Positions 8,284 through 17,711 of a DNA stretch of 64,000 bases are shown here, in pieces; within the stretch, counting starts at the first letter, position 1; the number at the start of each line of letters is the position of its first letter. The notes under the pieces are model-generated. The model had not been told where the DNA came from and made no database searches. It saw only the letters and a program-made list of their open reading frames with translations. This DNA comes from Halopseudomonas laoshanensis (GTDB lineage Bacteria; Pseudomonadota; Gammaproteobacteria; Pseudomonadales; Pseudomonadaceae), in NCBI RefSeq assembly GCF_008365385.1, contig NZ_QOVF01000001.1:496001-560000 (forward strand), given 5' to 3'. A program made the position numbers and the translations under genes.

Positions 8284-10329
8284 ATGAAAGATCATCTGGA
8301 GCATCGCTCTTGTACTCGTCCAAGCAAAAGTCGCGTAGCGGGATCACCGCTGCTGGCGATTTCTCTGACACCGGTATTGCTGGCTCTTGCTGGGTGTTTT
8401 GGCGGCGGCGGAGGGGGTTCTTCCGATTCCGGGCCGGACACCATGACCGGTACCTTCATAGACAGCGCAGTCTCTGGGCTGGATTACCAGGGCACCACCA
8501 CTGCCGCGAGCATGACCGACGAGCAGGGCCAGTTCAGCTATGTCAACGGCGAAACCCTGACGTTTTCCATTGGTGAACTTGAGTTAGGGTCGGCCGTCGG
8601 AGCGGAAGTAATGACGCCCTTGAGCATTACTCAAGGCGCCAGCGCTGCTAACGAGACGCGCGTAAACAATATGCTGATCCTGTTGCAGACCTTTGACGCC
8701 GATGGCGATCTGAACAATGGCATCCAGATTACCGAGAGCATTCGAGATTACATTTCTCTCAATGCAGCCAGCTTGGATCTTGCTCAGCCAGTAGCTGATT
8801 TTCGCGCCAGCCTGACCCCGCTGGTGACGGAACTGGATGCAGCAGGCGCGTTCTCTGACACCGATTCACGGCCACGCACGGTCACTGCCGCCGATGAGGC
8901 CATTGAGCATTTTGCGCGCTCAACCAGCCCTCGAATGACTGTCGAGACGACCACAGGCGAACTGCGCGGTTTTGAAGCCAACACCAATACCTGGCAGTTT
9001 TTGGGTGTTCCTTATGCGCGTCCGCCGTTGGGCGATCTGAGATGGCGCGCTCCGCAGCCTTTGCAGCCATGGGATGGCGTGCGTGATGCCGTGGCCTGGA
9101 GCGACCAGGCGGCACAGAATCCGGCGCTGGAGCGTTTTGGTGAGGGCGGAATGAGCGAAGACTCGCTTTACCTCAATGTTACCGCGCCCAAGGATGCCGA
9201 AGACCTGCCGGTCATGGTCTGGTTCCATGGCGGCGGCTTTACCGCGCTGACCAGTAATACCCTACCTTTCAATAACCCTGAAGCCTTGGTCACCAAGGGC
9301 GTGGTGCAAGTGTCGGTCAATCATCGTCTGGGGCCTTTTGGTTATATCGCTCATCCGGAGCTGAGTGCTGAAAGCGGTTATAACGGCTCCGGCAACTACG
9401 GGCAGATGGACCTGATTGCTGCATTGGAATGGGTACAGGACAACATCCAGGCATTCGGCGGCAACCCGAATAACGTGACTATTTTTGGCGAGTCGGGCGG
9501 CGGCAGGAAAGTGTTGTCGCTGATGGCATCCCCTCAGGCAAAGGGCTTGTTCCACCGGGCTATAAGCCAGAGCGGCACGCTGATTCCTGATACGCGCTCG
9601 CTGGAATCTGCCGAAGCCATCGGCTCCACACTGCAGACCAATCTAAAGGCGGCCTCGCTGGAAGAAATGCGGGAAAGAAGCTGGCTGCAGGTCATGGCTG
9701 CTGCTGCCCGACTGGTGCCTTATACCAACGTGGATAACAGCTATTTGCCCACCACCGAGCGCGTCAGCTTCGAAAGCGGTGCACAGAACGATGTGCCCTT
9801 CATGTTTGTCATCAATACCAACGACACCCCCGACCCCATTGGCACCGTCATCGATGTTTTTCCATGGATGGAACCGCTTAGCATGGCCAATCATTACGCT
9901 GCGCTGTTCAGTCATCAGCCCGCGGGCTGGAAGGGCATGGGCGTAGAGGCATACCACGCTGCCGAACTGGCATACGTGTTCAACGCACCTGAAAGCGTGA
10001 TCACCCATCACTTGCTCGGCCTGGTGATTGACCCTGCAACGGGTGAGTCATTGGAGATTGGTGACCTGAATAATAACGGCGTCTCCGGTTCCCAGGGTGA
10101 TCCCGCAGACATCTTTGTTTCTGCTGGCTTTGATCAGACGGATGAGGTGGTTATCGACCGCATGATGACCATGTGGACCAACTTCGCCAAAACCGGTGAC
10201 CCAAGCATTGAGGGTGAAATCGACTTCCCGTTGTATGACGGCCAGACCCAGCGCTACTTAGAGCTCGGCGCTGACGCTGAAGCGCAGATCGGGATTGCAG
10301 ACCAATTCAGCACTGACACCCAACAATAA
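8284..10329 (+). CDS. Carboxylesterase type B lipoprotein (copy 1)
   Basis: 681 residues; GGAG lies before the ATG. The signal peptide ends in the lipobox LAGC at about residue 38, followed by a Gly/Ser-rich linker, so the mature enzyme should be a lipoprotein outside the inner membrane. Residues 55-200 form a domain repeated in the paralogue (SGLDYQGTTTAASMTDEQGQF...). The hydrolase follows: GVPYARPPLGDLRW, SEDSLYLNV, WFHGGGF oxyanion motif, and nucleophile Ser404 in GESGGG. Catalytic His is probably in YHAAELAYVF. Members hydrolyse carboxylic esters; substrate unknown. It is the first gene of a pair, 15 bases before copy 2. Compared with copy 2 it lacks residues between the Ser and His regions. 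Confidence 0.93.
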   Translation: MKDHLEHRSCTRPSKSRVAGSPLLAISLTPVLLALAGCFGGGGGGSSDSGPDTMTGTFIDSAVSGLDYQGTTTAASMTDEQGQFSYVNGETLTFSIGELELGSAVGAEVMTPLSITQGASAANETRVNNMLILLQTFDADGDLNNGIQITESIRDYISLNAASLDLAQPVADFRASLTPLVTELDAAGAFSDTDSRPRTVTAADEAIEHFARSTSPRMTVETTTGELRGFEANTNTWQFLGVPYARPPLGDLRWRAPQPLQPWDGVRDAVAWSDQAAQNPALERFGEGGMSEDSLYLNVTAPKDAEDLPVMVWFHGGGFTALTSNTLPFNNPEALVTKGVVQVSVNHRLGPFGYIAHPELSAESGYNGSGNYGQMDLIAALEWVQDNIQAFGGNPNNVTIFGESGGGRKVLSLMASPQAKGLFHRAISQSGTLIPDTRSLESAEAIGSTLQTNLKAASLEEMRERSWLQVMAAAARLVPYTNVDNSYLPTTERVSFESGAQNDVPFMFVINTNDTPDPIGTVIDVFPWMEPLSMANHYAALFSHQPAGWKGMGVEAYHAAELAYVFNAPESVITHHLLGLVIDPATGESLEIGDLNNNGVSGSQGDPADIFVSAGFDQTDEVVIDRMMTMWTNFAKTGDPSIEGEIDFPLYDGQTQRYLELGADAEAQIGIADQFSTDTQQ

Positions 10330-10344
10330 AAACAGGTGATAAAC

Positions 10345-12378
10345 ATGACTACAATCAACCGAGGTTCAGGCACCCGAACGGTGCCTATGATATTCGCTCT
10401 GGCGCCCTTGTTTCTGGCACTGACCGGCTGCTTCGGCGGCAGTGGCGGTTCTGATTCGGATGATGACGTTGCAACAAGTACCGGCGTCTTTGTCGACAGC
10501 CCCGTTGCAGGTCTTGATTACCAGGGCACAACCACAGCCGCAGCGGTAACCGACGAGCAGGGGCAGTTCACTTACCGGGAAGGCGAGACGTTGACCTTTT
10601 CCATTGGTGATCTGGAATTGGGCTCTGCGCTGGGTGGAGAGGTGCTGACGCCTTTGAGCATTATCGAGGACGCTGAATCTGCTACTGATCAGCGTGTCTC
10701 CAATATCCTGATTCTGCTGCAGACTCTGGACGCTGACGGTAATCTGAATAATGGCATTCAGATTACCGACCTCATTCGCGATGAAGTGTCTTTGAGTGCC
10801 GCTGGTATTCTGATTGATCAACCCACTGCGGCCTTCCGCACCAGCCTGCAGGAGTTGATGGCAACTCTGGAAGAGCAGCAGGCATTCAGCGATGCTGATC
10901 CGCGTGCGCGGACGGTGACCACGGCGGCCAATGCGCTGGAACATTTTCAGCGTTCGACCAGCGAGCGGGTAGAGGTTGAAACAAGCGGCGGGACCTTGCG
11001 CGGTTTCGCCGCCAATGACGACACCTGGCAGTTCCTCGGCGTGCCATACGCCAAGCCGCCGTTAGGCGATTTGCGCTGGCGGCCACCTGTGCCTGCAGAA
11101 CCCTGGTCAGATGTACGTGAGGCAACCTCATGGTCAGACCAGTCTGCTCAGGACCCGGCGCTTCAGGCGATCAACAAGGGGGGCATGAGCGAAGATTCCC
11201 TGTACCTGAATATCACGGCACCGAAAGAGGCAGAGAACCTGCCGGTAATGGTCTGGTTCCATGGCGGGGCCTTCGCGATTCTGTCTGGCAACTCCGCCCA
11301 GTACAACAACCCTGAGAGCCTGACTACCAAGGAGGTTGTTCTGGTGACGGTCAATCACCGGCTGGGGCCCTTCGGTTATATTGCCCACCCCTTGCTGACT
11401 GCAGAGAGCGGCTACCAGGGCTCGGGTAACTACGGCCAGATGGATCTGGTGATGGCTCTGGAGTGGGTGCGCGACAATATCGCTGGCTTTGGTGGCAACC
11501 CGGACAACGTAACCTTGTTCGGTCAGTCGGGTGGGGGTGGCAAGACCTATTCCTTGATGAACTCGCCCCAGGCCGCTGGGCTGTTTCACAAGGCCATCGT
11601 CCAGAGTGGTGCATCCCCACTGGACCCCGAGAGCGAGCCGGCCGACTCATTGGCCAGTTCAGAGGCAGTCGGTAGCGCCTTGTTTGAAAGAGCGGGGGTG
11701 TCCACCCTGGAAGAAGCCAGAGCATTGCCCTGGACTGCTTTCACTCAAGCCGACAAGGACAACGGCATCCCACGGGAGACTTACAGGCCCAACGCGGATA
11801 ATTATTACCAGCCTAAAACTTACTTCCAGAACGCCCAGGACGGCATGCCCAGCGACGTTCCACTAATGGCCGGCGCGACTAACGGAGACTACTCGACCCT
11901 GCGGGCCGCTCTGCCGATCTGGTTAACCCAGCGTTCGGATACCTACCAGTCCAATCAGTACGTCTACAAGTTCAGCCGTGTGCCTGACGGCTGGGCAGAC
12001 CTGGGTCTGCGCAGTTGCCACGGCTGCGAGTTACCCTATCTGTTTGATTACCCGGCAGGGTTGGTGCAGAACTTCCAGCTTGGTCTGGTCCTGACGCCGG
12101 AAGGCACGCGACCGGCGATCGGTGATCTCAATGGCAACGGTGTTAGCGGCTCTCAAGGTGATGCAGCGGATGTGTTCGCATCCATGGAATATGGCGCTGA
12201 GGACGATGTGATTTCCGAGCTGACCATGACCATGTGGACTAACTTCGCCAAGACCGGCAACCCCAGTACCGAGAGCCTGGAGTGGCCACCCTACACCAAC
12301 GCCAATGACACCTTCGTGGAGATCGGGCCGGAGACTGAAGCCACGGTAGAAACTGGCTTGGCGGAAGCCTTGCAGTAA
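10345..12378 (+). CDS. Carboxylesterase type B lipoprotein (copy 2)
   Basis: 677 residues from the ATG at 10345, which has AGGTG upstream; a GTG nine bases earlier is in frame but less likely. Lipobox LTGC, then the same N-terminal domain as copy 1 (LDYQGTTTAAAVTDEQGQF; ADGNLNNGIQIT) and a type B esterase domain: VPYAKPPLGDLRW, SEDSLYLN, WFHGGAF, nucleophile Ser395 in GQSGGG (Gln in place of the usual Glu), and a likely catalytic His in SCHGCELPYLFDYP. The CHGC pair could form a disulfide absent from copy 1. Tandem duplication with clear divergence between copies suggests different substrates, perhaps environmental esters. A terminator follows. Confidence 0.93.
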   Translation: MTTINRGSGTRTVPMIFALAPLFLALTGCFGGSGGSDSDDDVATSTGVFVDSPVAGLDYQGTTTAAAVTDEQGQFTYREGETLTFSIGDLELGSALGGEVLTPLSIIEDAESATDQRVSNILILLQTLDADGNLNNGIQITDLIRDEVSLSAAGILIDQPTAAFRTSLQELMATLEEQQAFSDADPRARTVTTAANALEHFQRSTSERVEVETSGGTLRGFAANDDTWQFLGVPYAKPPLGDLRWRPPVPAEPWSDVREATSWSDQSAQDPALQAINKGGMSEDSLYLNITAPKEAENLPVMVWFHGGAFAILSGNSAQYNNPESLTTKEVVLVTVNHRLGPFGYIAHPLLTAESGYQGSGNYGQMDLVMALEWVRDNIAGFGGNPDNVTLFGQSGGGGKTYSLMNSPQAAGLFHKAIVQSGASPLDPESEPADSLASSEAVGSALFERAGVSTLEEARALPWTAFTQADKDNGIPRETYRPNADNYYQPKTYFQNAQDGMPSDVPLMAGATNGDYSTLRAALPIWLTQRSDTYQSNQYVYKFSRVPDGWADLGLRSCHGCELPYLFDYPAGLVQNFQLGLVLTPEGTRPAIGDLNGNGVSGSQGDAADVFASMEYGAEDDVISELTMTMWTNFAKTGNPSTESLEWPPYTNANDTFVEIGPETEATVETGLAEALQ

Positions 12379-12398
12379 CGCGACAGCATTCTCCTTTG

Positions 12399-12437
12399 CA
12401 GCGCTGGTTTCGTGCATGGAATCAGCGCTGTTTTTTT
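12399..12437 (+). terminator. Rho-independent terminator after the esterase pair
   Basis: CAGCGCTG occurs twice, 16 bases apart. It is its own reverse complement, so the copies can pair. Seven T residues follow the second copy. Confidence 0.65.
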
Positions 12438-13386
12438 ATCTGCAGTTTCCCGCCTGGCGGTAACCACCCGCCTGTGCCTGTGCTGCTGTGTCAAACATGA
12501 CCCTGTTGCGCTCCGCTACCTGGTTGTAGCTGGGGCATCCCTGCGGCAAATGAAACACCTTGCTGTTGCGGTTACCAATAATCTTGCCCTGTACCGCGGC
12601 ATGTGAACTCGGCGCCAAGACAATCTCAGTGCGTTTCTCCAGTTCTTTCAAACCTTCCCCACTGGGGCGCTTGCCGATACTCCAGGTACGCTCGCCGGTT
12701 ACATAAGGATTGCTGTGCCCCATAACGCGGGCGATACGCTGGTCCCTGACACGCTCGGATTCGCTCACCGGGTATTTACCGTACCAGGCCATCAGCAATT
12801 GTTGTTGCTGTCTGGACATGCTCAGGCCATAACGGTCGTGCATATAAAATTGAATGCGCGCTACCGTACCTTTGGCCTCATTCCGGGGCTCGGCAACCCG
12901 CTGTTTGAAATCCACCCGAGAAGTACAGGCACCGTAGCGGTAGGGGGTGCTGGTCAGTTGGCCAAAGTTGTAATTGCTGCGATCAGCATTGACTTCACCT
13001 ACCGTCGGCCAAAGGTTGTGCATGTCGGCTTCCATGGCACGGAACACCGGATCGGTACGAATACAATGTTTGCGTCCGCCCTGTTGCCAGCATTGGCGTT
13101 GATGCCCAAAAGCCCAGGCCGGCATTACGTGCTCCCATTCCAGGCGTTCAGCACGCACTTCCTGGGCACGAATCTTGTAGCCGCAGGCAGCCAGATCCAT
13201 GCGGCCGCCGGAACGGCCCTGCCACTGCCAGTTACACCCGCAATAAAGATCGCCAGCGGTATTCTGGTCATGAAAGACCTGCCTGCGTAGCTCTGTCTTG
13301 GCTTGATCGAAAGTAAGTGGAGCGGCGGAAATCGATAAAGACGCAAGGGCGACCAGCGCACTCGCGATAAGGTAGATAAATGGCAC
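12436..13386 (-). CDS. Secreted endonuclease I (EndA/NucM family)
   Basis: Nuclease of the endonuclease I family: LEWEHVMPAW with the catalytic His, DMHNLWPTVGEVNADRSNYNFG, and paired Cys residues for disulfides. These enzymes cut DNA in the periplasm or outside the cell. The start is uncertain. GTG at 13386 has AGGA six bases upstream and gives a hydrophobic signal ending SISA-AP, but without an N-terminal positive charge. ATGs at 13413 and 13428 and a TTG at 13455 (adds two Arg) are alternatives. After the nuclease, the last 45 residues (KVFHLPQGCPSYNQVAERN...) look like a small Cys-containing module seen at the end of some secreted nucleases. Confidence 0.9.
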   Translation of the reverse strand: MPFIYLIASALVALASLSISAAPLTFDQAKTELRRQVFHDQNTAGDLYCGCNWQWQGRSGGRMDLAACGYKIRAQEVRAERLEWEHVMPAWAFGHQRQCWQQGGRKHCIRTDPVFRAMEADMHNLWPTVGEVNADRSNYNFGQLTSTPYRYGACTSRVDFKQRVAEPRNEAKGTVARIQFYMHDRYGLSMSRQQQQLLMAWYGKYPVSESERVRDQRIARVMGHSNPYVTGERTWSIGKRPSGEGLKELEKRTEIVLAPSSHAAVQGKIIGNRNSKVFHLPQGCPSYNQVAERNRVMFDTAAQAQAGGYRQAGNCR

Positions 13387-13580
13387 TGCTATTCCTATTG
13401 CTGAAGGAGCCATTACTGCGGTCGGCATGGTAACTGCGCGCCTGGTGACGAACAACGTGTTTCAGACGGGTTCTGCGACAAGCAAATTGTTAACCCCATA
13501 ACAAACCTGACAGAAACCTATCTCTTTTCCATATCGCGGTTGGTTAGGTGTGCTTGAATTCGGCCTAGGGGAGGAATCGT

Positions 13581-14213
13581 ATGGCCGGGAAGCCCATCAC
13601 CTTGATGATCATCGATGACCAGCCGCTGCTGAGGGCGGGGGTAGCTGCAATCATCAGCAGCAACGCTGATATTGCGTTGGTAGGCGAGACGGAGTCTGAG
13701 CGCGACGCTATGGAGCTGTTGCGTGATTTGCAGCCGGACGTGATTTTGATGCCGGTGCAAAGGCCGATCATGAATAGCATCGACGCCATCAACCGCATGC
13801 TCAGCGAACACCCCCAGGCAAAGATTGCGATATTGAGCACTCATCCGAAAGAACTGCAAATGCTGCAAGCGGCTAACGCGCGCGCCTGCGCGTATCTGCT
13901 GAAAAATGCCTTGCATACAGACTTGGTCGACACCGTGCTTGCTCTGGCGGCTGGACAACACTTGCTACCGGCCGACGTCAAGGTTGATTCGATCGCTCAA
14001 GTGAGGTCAGGGCCGCTGTCGAGTCGCGAGTGGCAAGTATTGCGCTGGGTCGCTAAGGGCCGATCCAACCGGCAAGTGGCGCAGCTGCTGACGATCAGCG
14101 AGGGAACAGCAAAGGGGCATCTGCATAACGCAATGCGCAAACTGGGCGCGCGTAATCGGACGCAGGCCGTGAGCATTGCCATGCAGCGGGGAGTTATCGG
14201 AGTAGAGCACTGA
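13581..14213 (+). CDS. LuxR/NarL-type response regulator without phospho-acceptor Asp
   Basis: 210 residues. The N-terminal receiver keeps the acidic pair Asp12-Asp13 (IIDDQPLLRAG), the Ser/Thr switch (AILSTHP) and the Lys of YLLKNAL. The phospho-acceptor position, normally Asp in VLMDxxMP, is Pro58 (ILMPVQRP). The C-terminal HTH is a full LuxR type (LSSREWQVLRWVAKGRSNRQVAQLL, then TAKGHLHNAMRKLGARNRTQA). It should bind DNA but cannot be phosphorylated in the normal way. GGGGAGG lies upstream of the ATG. No histidine kinase is adjacent; the endonuclease is divergent. Targets are unknown. Confidence 0.92.
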   Translation: MAGKPITLMIIDDQPLLRAGVAAIISSNADIALVGETESERDAMELLRDLQPDVILMPVQRPIMNSIDAINRMLSEHPQAKIAILSTHPKELQMLQAANARACAYLLKNALHTDLVDTVLALAAGQHLLPADVKVDSIAQVRSGPLSSREWQVLRWVAKGRSNRQVAQLLTISEGTAKGHLHNAMRKLGARNRTQAVSIAMQRGVIGVEH

Positions 14214-14438
14214 ACAGTTCAAGCAACGCTAGGCTCGGTACCCGGGGTGGGTGCCCAGCCTGCTTGCGATGCGCCCGTTCAGAAGTGGCGCGCATTGAAA
14301 CCATCAAATTGCCTGGGCCAGGCGTAGCGGTTTAGGGGGTGAGACGTAGCTGGGAATGGAACGGCGGAGTAAACTCGTGTTCTGATCAGCGTCATCGCCG
14401 ATTGATCGCGACCTGTTTGTGCCACTTATGGAAGAATC

Positions 14439-15587
14439 ATGCTGAAAGCTCGAGCGGAAGAAAAAAGCTTTATCCTGTTATTAGTGATCGTATCGGTGGC
14501 CTTTATCTGGCTGTTGTTGCCTTTTTATAGCGCGGTTTTCTGGGGCACCATTTTAGCGATCATCTTCCAGCCGGTGCAGCGCTGGATTGAAACCAAACTC
14601 AATGGTCGGCGCGGGTTATCGGCGTTTGTGACGCTGATGATGATCCTGCTGATGGTGATTCTGCCGGTGATTTTTCTCACCGGAGCGCTGGTGCAGGAAG
14701 GCGCGGCTCTGTACGAGCGGATGGAGTCCGGCAACATCAATTTTGGTGATTACTTCCAGCAGATCATGACCGCACTACCCGGCCCAGTGCAGGATCTGCT
14801 GGCACGATTCGGGTTGGCGGATATTTCCGGCGTCCAACAGCAGCTCTCCGAAGGCGCTCAGCAAGCCAGTCAGTTCGTCGCGACAAAAGCCTTTGGCGTA
14901 GGGCAGGACACTTTCCGCTTCCTGGTCAGCTTCGCGATCATGCTCTACCTGCTTTTCTTTCTGTTGCGCGACGGGCCTACTGTTTCCCGGCATATCAAAC
15001 GAGCCATCCCGCTGGGTGAAACCTACAAGCAGCACCTGCTGACCAAGTTCACCATGGTGGTCAAGGCTACGGTCAAAGGTAACATCGCCGTGGCGGTGGT
15101 GCAGGGCGCGTTGGGCGGCTTTATTTTCTGGGTGCTGGGTCTTCAGGGTGCTCTGCTGTGGGGCGTGCTGATGGCGGTGCTGTCTTTGTTGCCAGCGGTG
15201 GGTGCAGGCTTGATCTGGGGCCCGGTAGCCATTTACTTCCTGGCCACTGGGGCGATCTGGCAAGCTGCGGTATTGACTGCCTTTGGTGCCATTGTGATTG
15301 GGCTGGCAGACAACATTTTGCGCCCGCAACTGGTCGGCAAGGATCTCAAGTTACCCGACTACGTAGTACTGATTTCCACCCTGGGCGGCCTGTCGTTGTT
15401 TGGGCTGAACGGCTTTGTTATCGGGCCGATGATTGCCGCGCTATTTATCGCGGCCTGGAGCTTGTTTGCTGATGCGAGGGAGCAGGCGAAAACCGAAATC
15501 CCGCTGGCCGACACGCCTGCAACACCTGCGTCCACGCCACAAATTGATACTCTGTCGATTAGCTCCGGCGGCGATGCCAGCCGTTAG
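14439..15587 (+). CDS. AI-2E family (PerM/YdiK-type) membrane protein
   Basis: 382 residues with about eight hydrophobic segments. Landmarks of the AI-2E/UPF0118 family are present: WGTILAIIFQPV near the start, a soluble middle section (residues about 85-160), and the C-terminal FGLNGFVIGPMIAALFIAAW. A short polar tail follows. Members are proposed exporters of small molecules or ion antiporters; the AI-2 label comes from one homologue and is not proof of function. It is a single gene, convergent with glpK, with a shared hairpin between. Confidence 0.93.
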   Translation: MLKARAEEKSFILLLVIVSVAFIWLLLPFYSAVFWGTILAIIFQPVQRWIETKLNGRRGLSAFVTLMMILLMVILPVIFLTGALVQEGAALYERMESGNINFGDYFQQIMTALPGPVQDLLARFGLADISGVQQQLSEGAQQASQFVATKAFGVGQDTFRFLVSFAIMLYLLFFLLRDGPTVSRHIKRAIPLGETYKQHLLTKFTMVVKATVKGNIAVAVVQGALGGFIFWVLGLQGALLWGVLMAVLSLLPAVGAGLIWGPVAIYFLATGAIWQAAVLTAFGAIVIGLADNILRPQLVGKDLKLPDYVVLISTLGGLSLFGLNGFVIGPMIAALFIAAWSLFADAREQAKTEIPLADTPATPASTPQIDTLSISSGGDASR

Positions 15588-15596
15588 AACGGAGCC

Positions 15597-15618
15597 AGCC
15601 CGCCTGTTCAGGCGGGCT
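15597..15618. terminator. Hairpin between perM-like gene and glpK
   Basis: Perfect nine-base arms AGCCCGCCT and AGGCGGGCT with a four-base loop, in the short space between convergent genes. No T run, but it could act in both directions. Confidence 0.6.
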
Positions 15619-15637
15619 TAGCTCAGACAAGAACACC

Positions 15638-17128
15638 TTAGACAGGTACATCTCTGACACGGCGAATGGCATCCAGCCAGCCGGAGTAGAGCTGCTCGCG
15701 TTTGGTCTCGGGCATGGCCGGGCTAAAGGCGCGCTCGCATTGCCAGCGTTGGGCTATGTCGTCCAGATCCTTGAATAAACCAATCTGTAACCCAGCGAGA
15801 TAAGCGGCGCCCAGCGCTGTGGTTTCGGTCACCTGCGGCCGGTCTACGGGTACACCGAGAATATTCGCCAACGCCTGAACCACCCAGTTGTTGACTACCA
15901 TGCCGCCATCCACGCGCAGTGCGGCGGTGCTGTTGGCGCCGTCGGCGATCATTGCGTCCAGCAGGTCGCGGGTTTGAAAACACACCGACTGCAGGCCGGC
16001 GGTGACGATCTCGGCAATGCCCGTGTCGCGCGTCAGGCCAAAAATCGCGCCGCGCGCCTTGGGATCCCAGTAGGGTGCGCCCAGGCCGGTAAAGGCCGGT
16101 ACCAGATAAACGCCACACTGATCGCCTGTTTCTTCTGCCATGGCTTCGGTTTCACCGGCATGCTGGATCAGCTTGAGGCCATCACGCAGCCATTGGATCG
16201 CCGCGCCGGCAACAAAAATGCTGCCCTCCAGCGCGTAGGTGGTTTTGCCATTGAGTCGGTAGCCGACGGTGGTTAACAGCCGGTGCTCAGAGTGGATCGG
16301 CGTATCCCCGGTATTCATCACCATAAAGCAGCCGGTGCCATACGTGCTCTTGACCATGCCGGGTTTGAAGCAGGCCTGGCCAATCAGCGCTGCCTGCTGA
16401 TCGCCGGCGATGCCGGCTACTGGAATCGCCGCGCCCAATACGTCGGCGTCAGTGGTGCCGAATTCGGCAGCACAGTCCATCACCTCAGGCAGCAAGCTGG
16501 TGGGGATGCCCAGCAGTTCGAGCATTTGCTCGTCCCACTGCTGTGTATGAATATTGAACATCAGCGTGCGCGAGGCGTTGCTGGCGTCAGTGCGGTGCAC
16601 CTTACCGCCGGTCAGGCGCCAGAGCAGGAAGCTGTCGACGGTACCGAAACGCAGTTTGCCCTGGTCGGCGCGATCACGGGCGCCATCAACGTTATCCAGT
16701 AGCCAGCGTAGTTTGGTGCCGGAGAAATACGGGTCGATCAGCAGCCCGGTATTGGCCGTGACCATCGCTTCGTGGCCAGCTTCTTTCAGTTCGGTGCAGT
16801 AGTCTGCGGTGCGCCGATCCTGCCATACGATCGCGTGATGCAGCAGTTCGCCGGTCTCGGCATCCCACAGCAGTGTGGTTTCGCGCTGGTTGGTAATGCC
16901 GATGGCGCTAATATCGCTGGCCTGAAGCTGAGCTTTCTGCAGTACATCGCGGCAAACGTCCAGGGTGCTGGACCAGATCTCTTCGCCATCGTGCTCGACC
17001 CAGCCGTCCTGTGGAAAGTACTGCTTGAACTCGGCCTGGGAAACGGCGACGGGGTTGGCCTGGGCGTCAAAAATAATGGCGCGGCTACTGGTAGTGCCCT
17101 GGTCGATGGCGAGAATATGCTGGGCCAT
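15638..17128 (-). CDS. glpK: Glycerol kinase
   Basis: 496 residues, the normal length for GlpK. It starts [21 protein letters not shown], the FGGY phosphate-binding motif. Later come [34 protein letters not shown] and the C-terminal [24 protein letters not shown] with GAAYLAGL. It phosphorylates glycerol with ATP to glycerol 3-phosphate in the cytoplasm. No glpF, glpD or glpR is nearby, which differs from the glp cluster of well-known pseudomonads. It follows ybaK on the same strand after 35 bases and may be read with it. Confidence 0.97.
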   Translation of the reverse strand: MAQHILAIDQGTTSSRAIIFDAQANPVAVSQAEFKQYFPQDGWVEHDGEEIWSSTLDVCRDVLQKAQLQASDISAIGITNQRETTLLWDAETGELLHHAIVWQDRRTADYCTELKEAGHEAMVTANTGLLIDPYFSGTKLRWLLDNVDGARDRADQGKLRFGTVDSFLLWRLTGGKVHRTDASNASRTLMFNIHTQQWDEQMLELLGIPTSLLPEVMDCAAEFGTTDADVLGAAIPVAGIAGDQQAALIGQACFKPGMVKSTYGTGCFMVMNTGDTPIHSEHRLLTTVGYRLNGKTTYALEGSIFVAGAAIQWLRDGLKLIQHAGETEAMAEETGDQCGVYLVPAFTGLGAPYWDPKARGAIFGLTRDTGIAEIVTAGLQSVCFQTRDLLDAMIADGANSTAALRVDGGMVVNNWVVQALANILGVPVDRPQVTETTALGAAYLAGLQIGLFKDLDDIAQRWQCERAFSPAMPETKREQLYSGWLDAIRRVRDVPV

Positions 17129-17163
17129 GGCGCGGCTGTCCTTGTTGTGATTGCTTTTAACGG

Positions 17164-17649
17164 TCAGTGATGCGGTTTGTCTGCGCGGCTAATGTTCGCG
17201 AATTCCCCACGGGTCTGGCTGGCCAGCGCCTCTGCGGTCAGTTCAATTTCCAACCCACGTCGGCCGCCGCTGACATACAGGGTAGGCCATTGCCGGGCGC
17301 TGGTGTCGATAAAGGTCCGCAATGCTTTCTTTTGCCCTAACGGGCTGATGCCACCCAGCAGATAGCCGGTGCTGCGCTGTGCTGCAGCGGGGTCGGCCAT
17401 GGCAATTTTCTTGACGTTGGCTGAAGCTGCCAGTGCTTTAAGGTCGAGCATGCCGTTGACCGGTACGATGGCAACCAATAGCTCGGCAGTTTCGCTGCTG
17501 GCTAGCAGCGTCTTGAACACACGCGCAGGATCGAGTCCGAGTTTGTCGGCGGCTTCACCGCCATAAGATTCGGCCTTGGGGTCATGCTGATAGCGATGCA
17601 GCCGGTAATCAATGCCGGCTTTGTCGAGCAGTTTTGTAGCTGGCGTCAT
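17164..17649 (-). CDS. ybaK: Cys-tRNA(Pro)/Cys-tRNA(Cys) deacylase YbaK
   Basis: 161 residues from the ATG at 17649, which has AGGAA eight bases upstream; the frame is open further but without a better start. Single YbaK/ProX editing domain: [20 protein letters not shown], the [13 protein letters not shown] segment and [21 protein letters not shown], with the catalytic Lys in KTL. It hydrolyses cysteine mischarged on tRNA(Pro) in trans, a translation quality-control step. A perfect hairpin lies directly before its ribosome site. Confidence 0.95.
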   Translation of the reverse strand: MTPATKLLDKAGIDYRLHRYQHDPKAESYGGEAADKLGLDPARVFKTLLASSETAELLVAIVPVNGMLDLKALAASANVKKIAMADPAAAQRSTGYLLGGISPLGQKKALRTFIDTSARQWPTLYVSGGRRGLEIELTAEALASQTRGEFANISRADKPHH

Positions 17650-17662
17650 GGTGTATTCCTGG

Positions 17663-17692
17663 CAGGGACGCTGCAAGATTAAAGCGTCCCTG
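17663..17692 (-). promoter_or_regulatory. Hairpin immediately upstream of the ybaK ribosome site
   Basis: Perfect ten-base arms CAGGGACGCT and AGCGTCCCTG with a ten-base loop, between the stop of the reductase gene and the AGGAA of ybaK. It lacks a T run, so it may be a transcript end, a processing site or a control of ybaK translation. Confidence 0.5.
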
Positions 17693-17711
17693 CGCCGTCG
17701 CCAAGCGCTGA

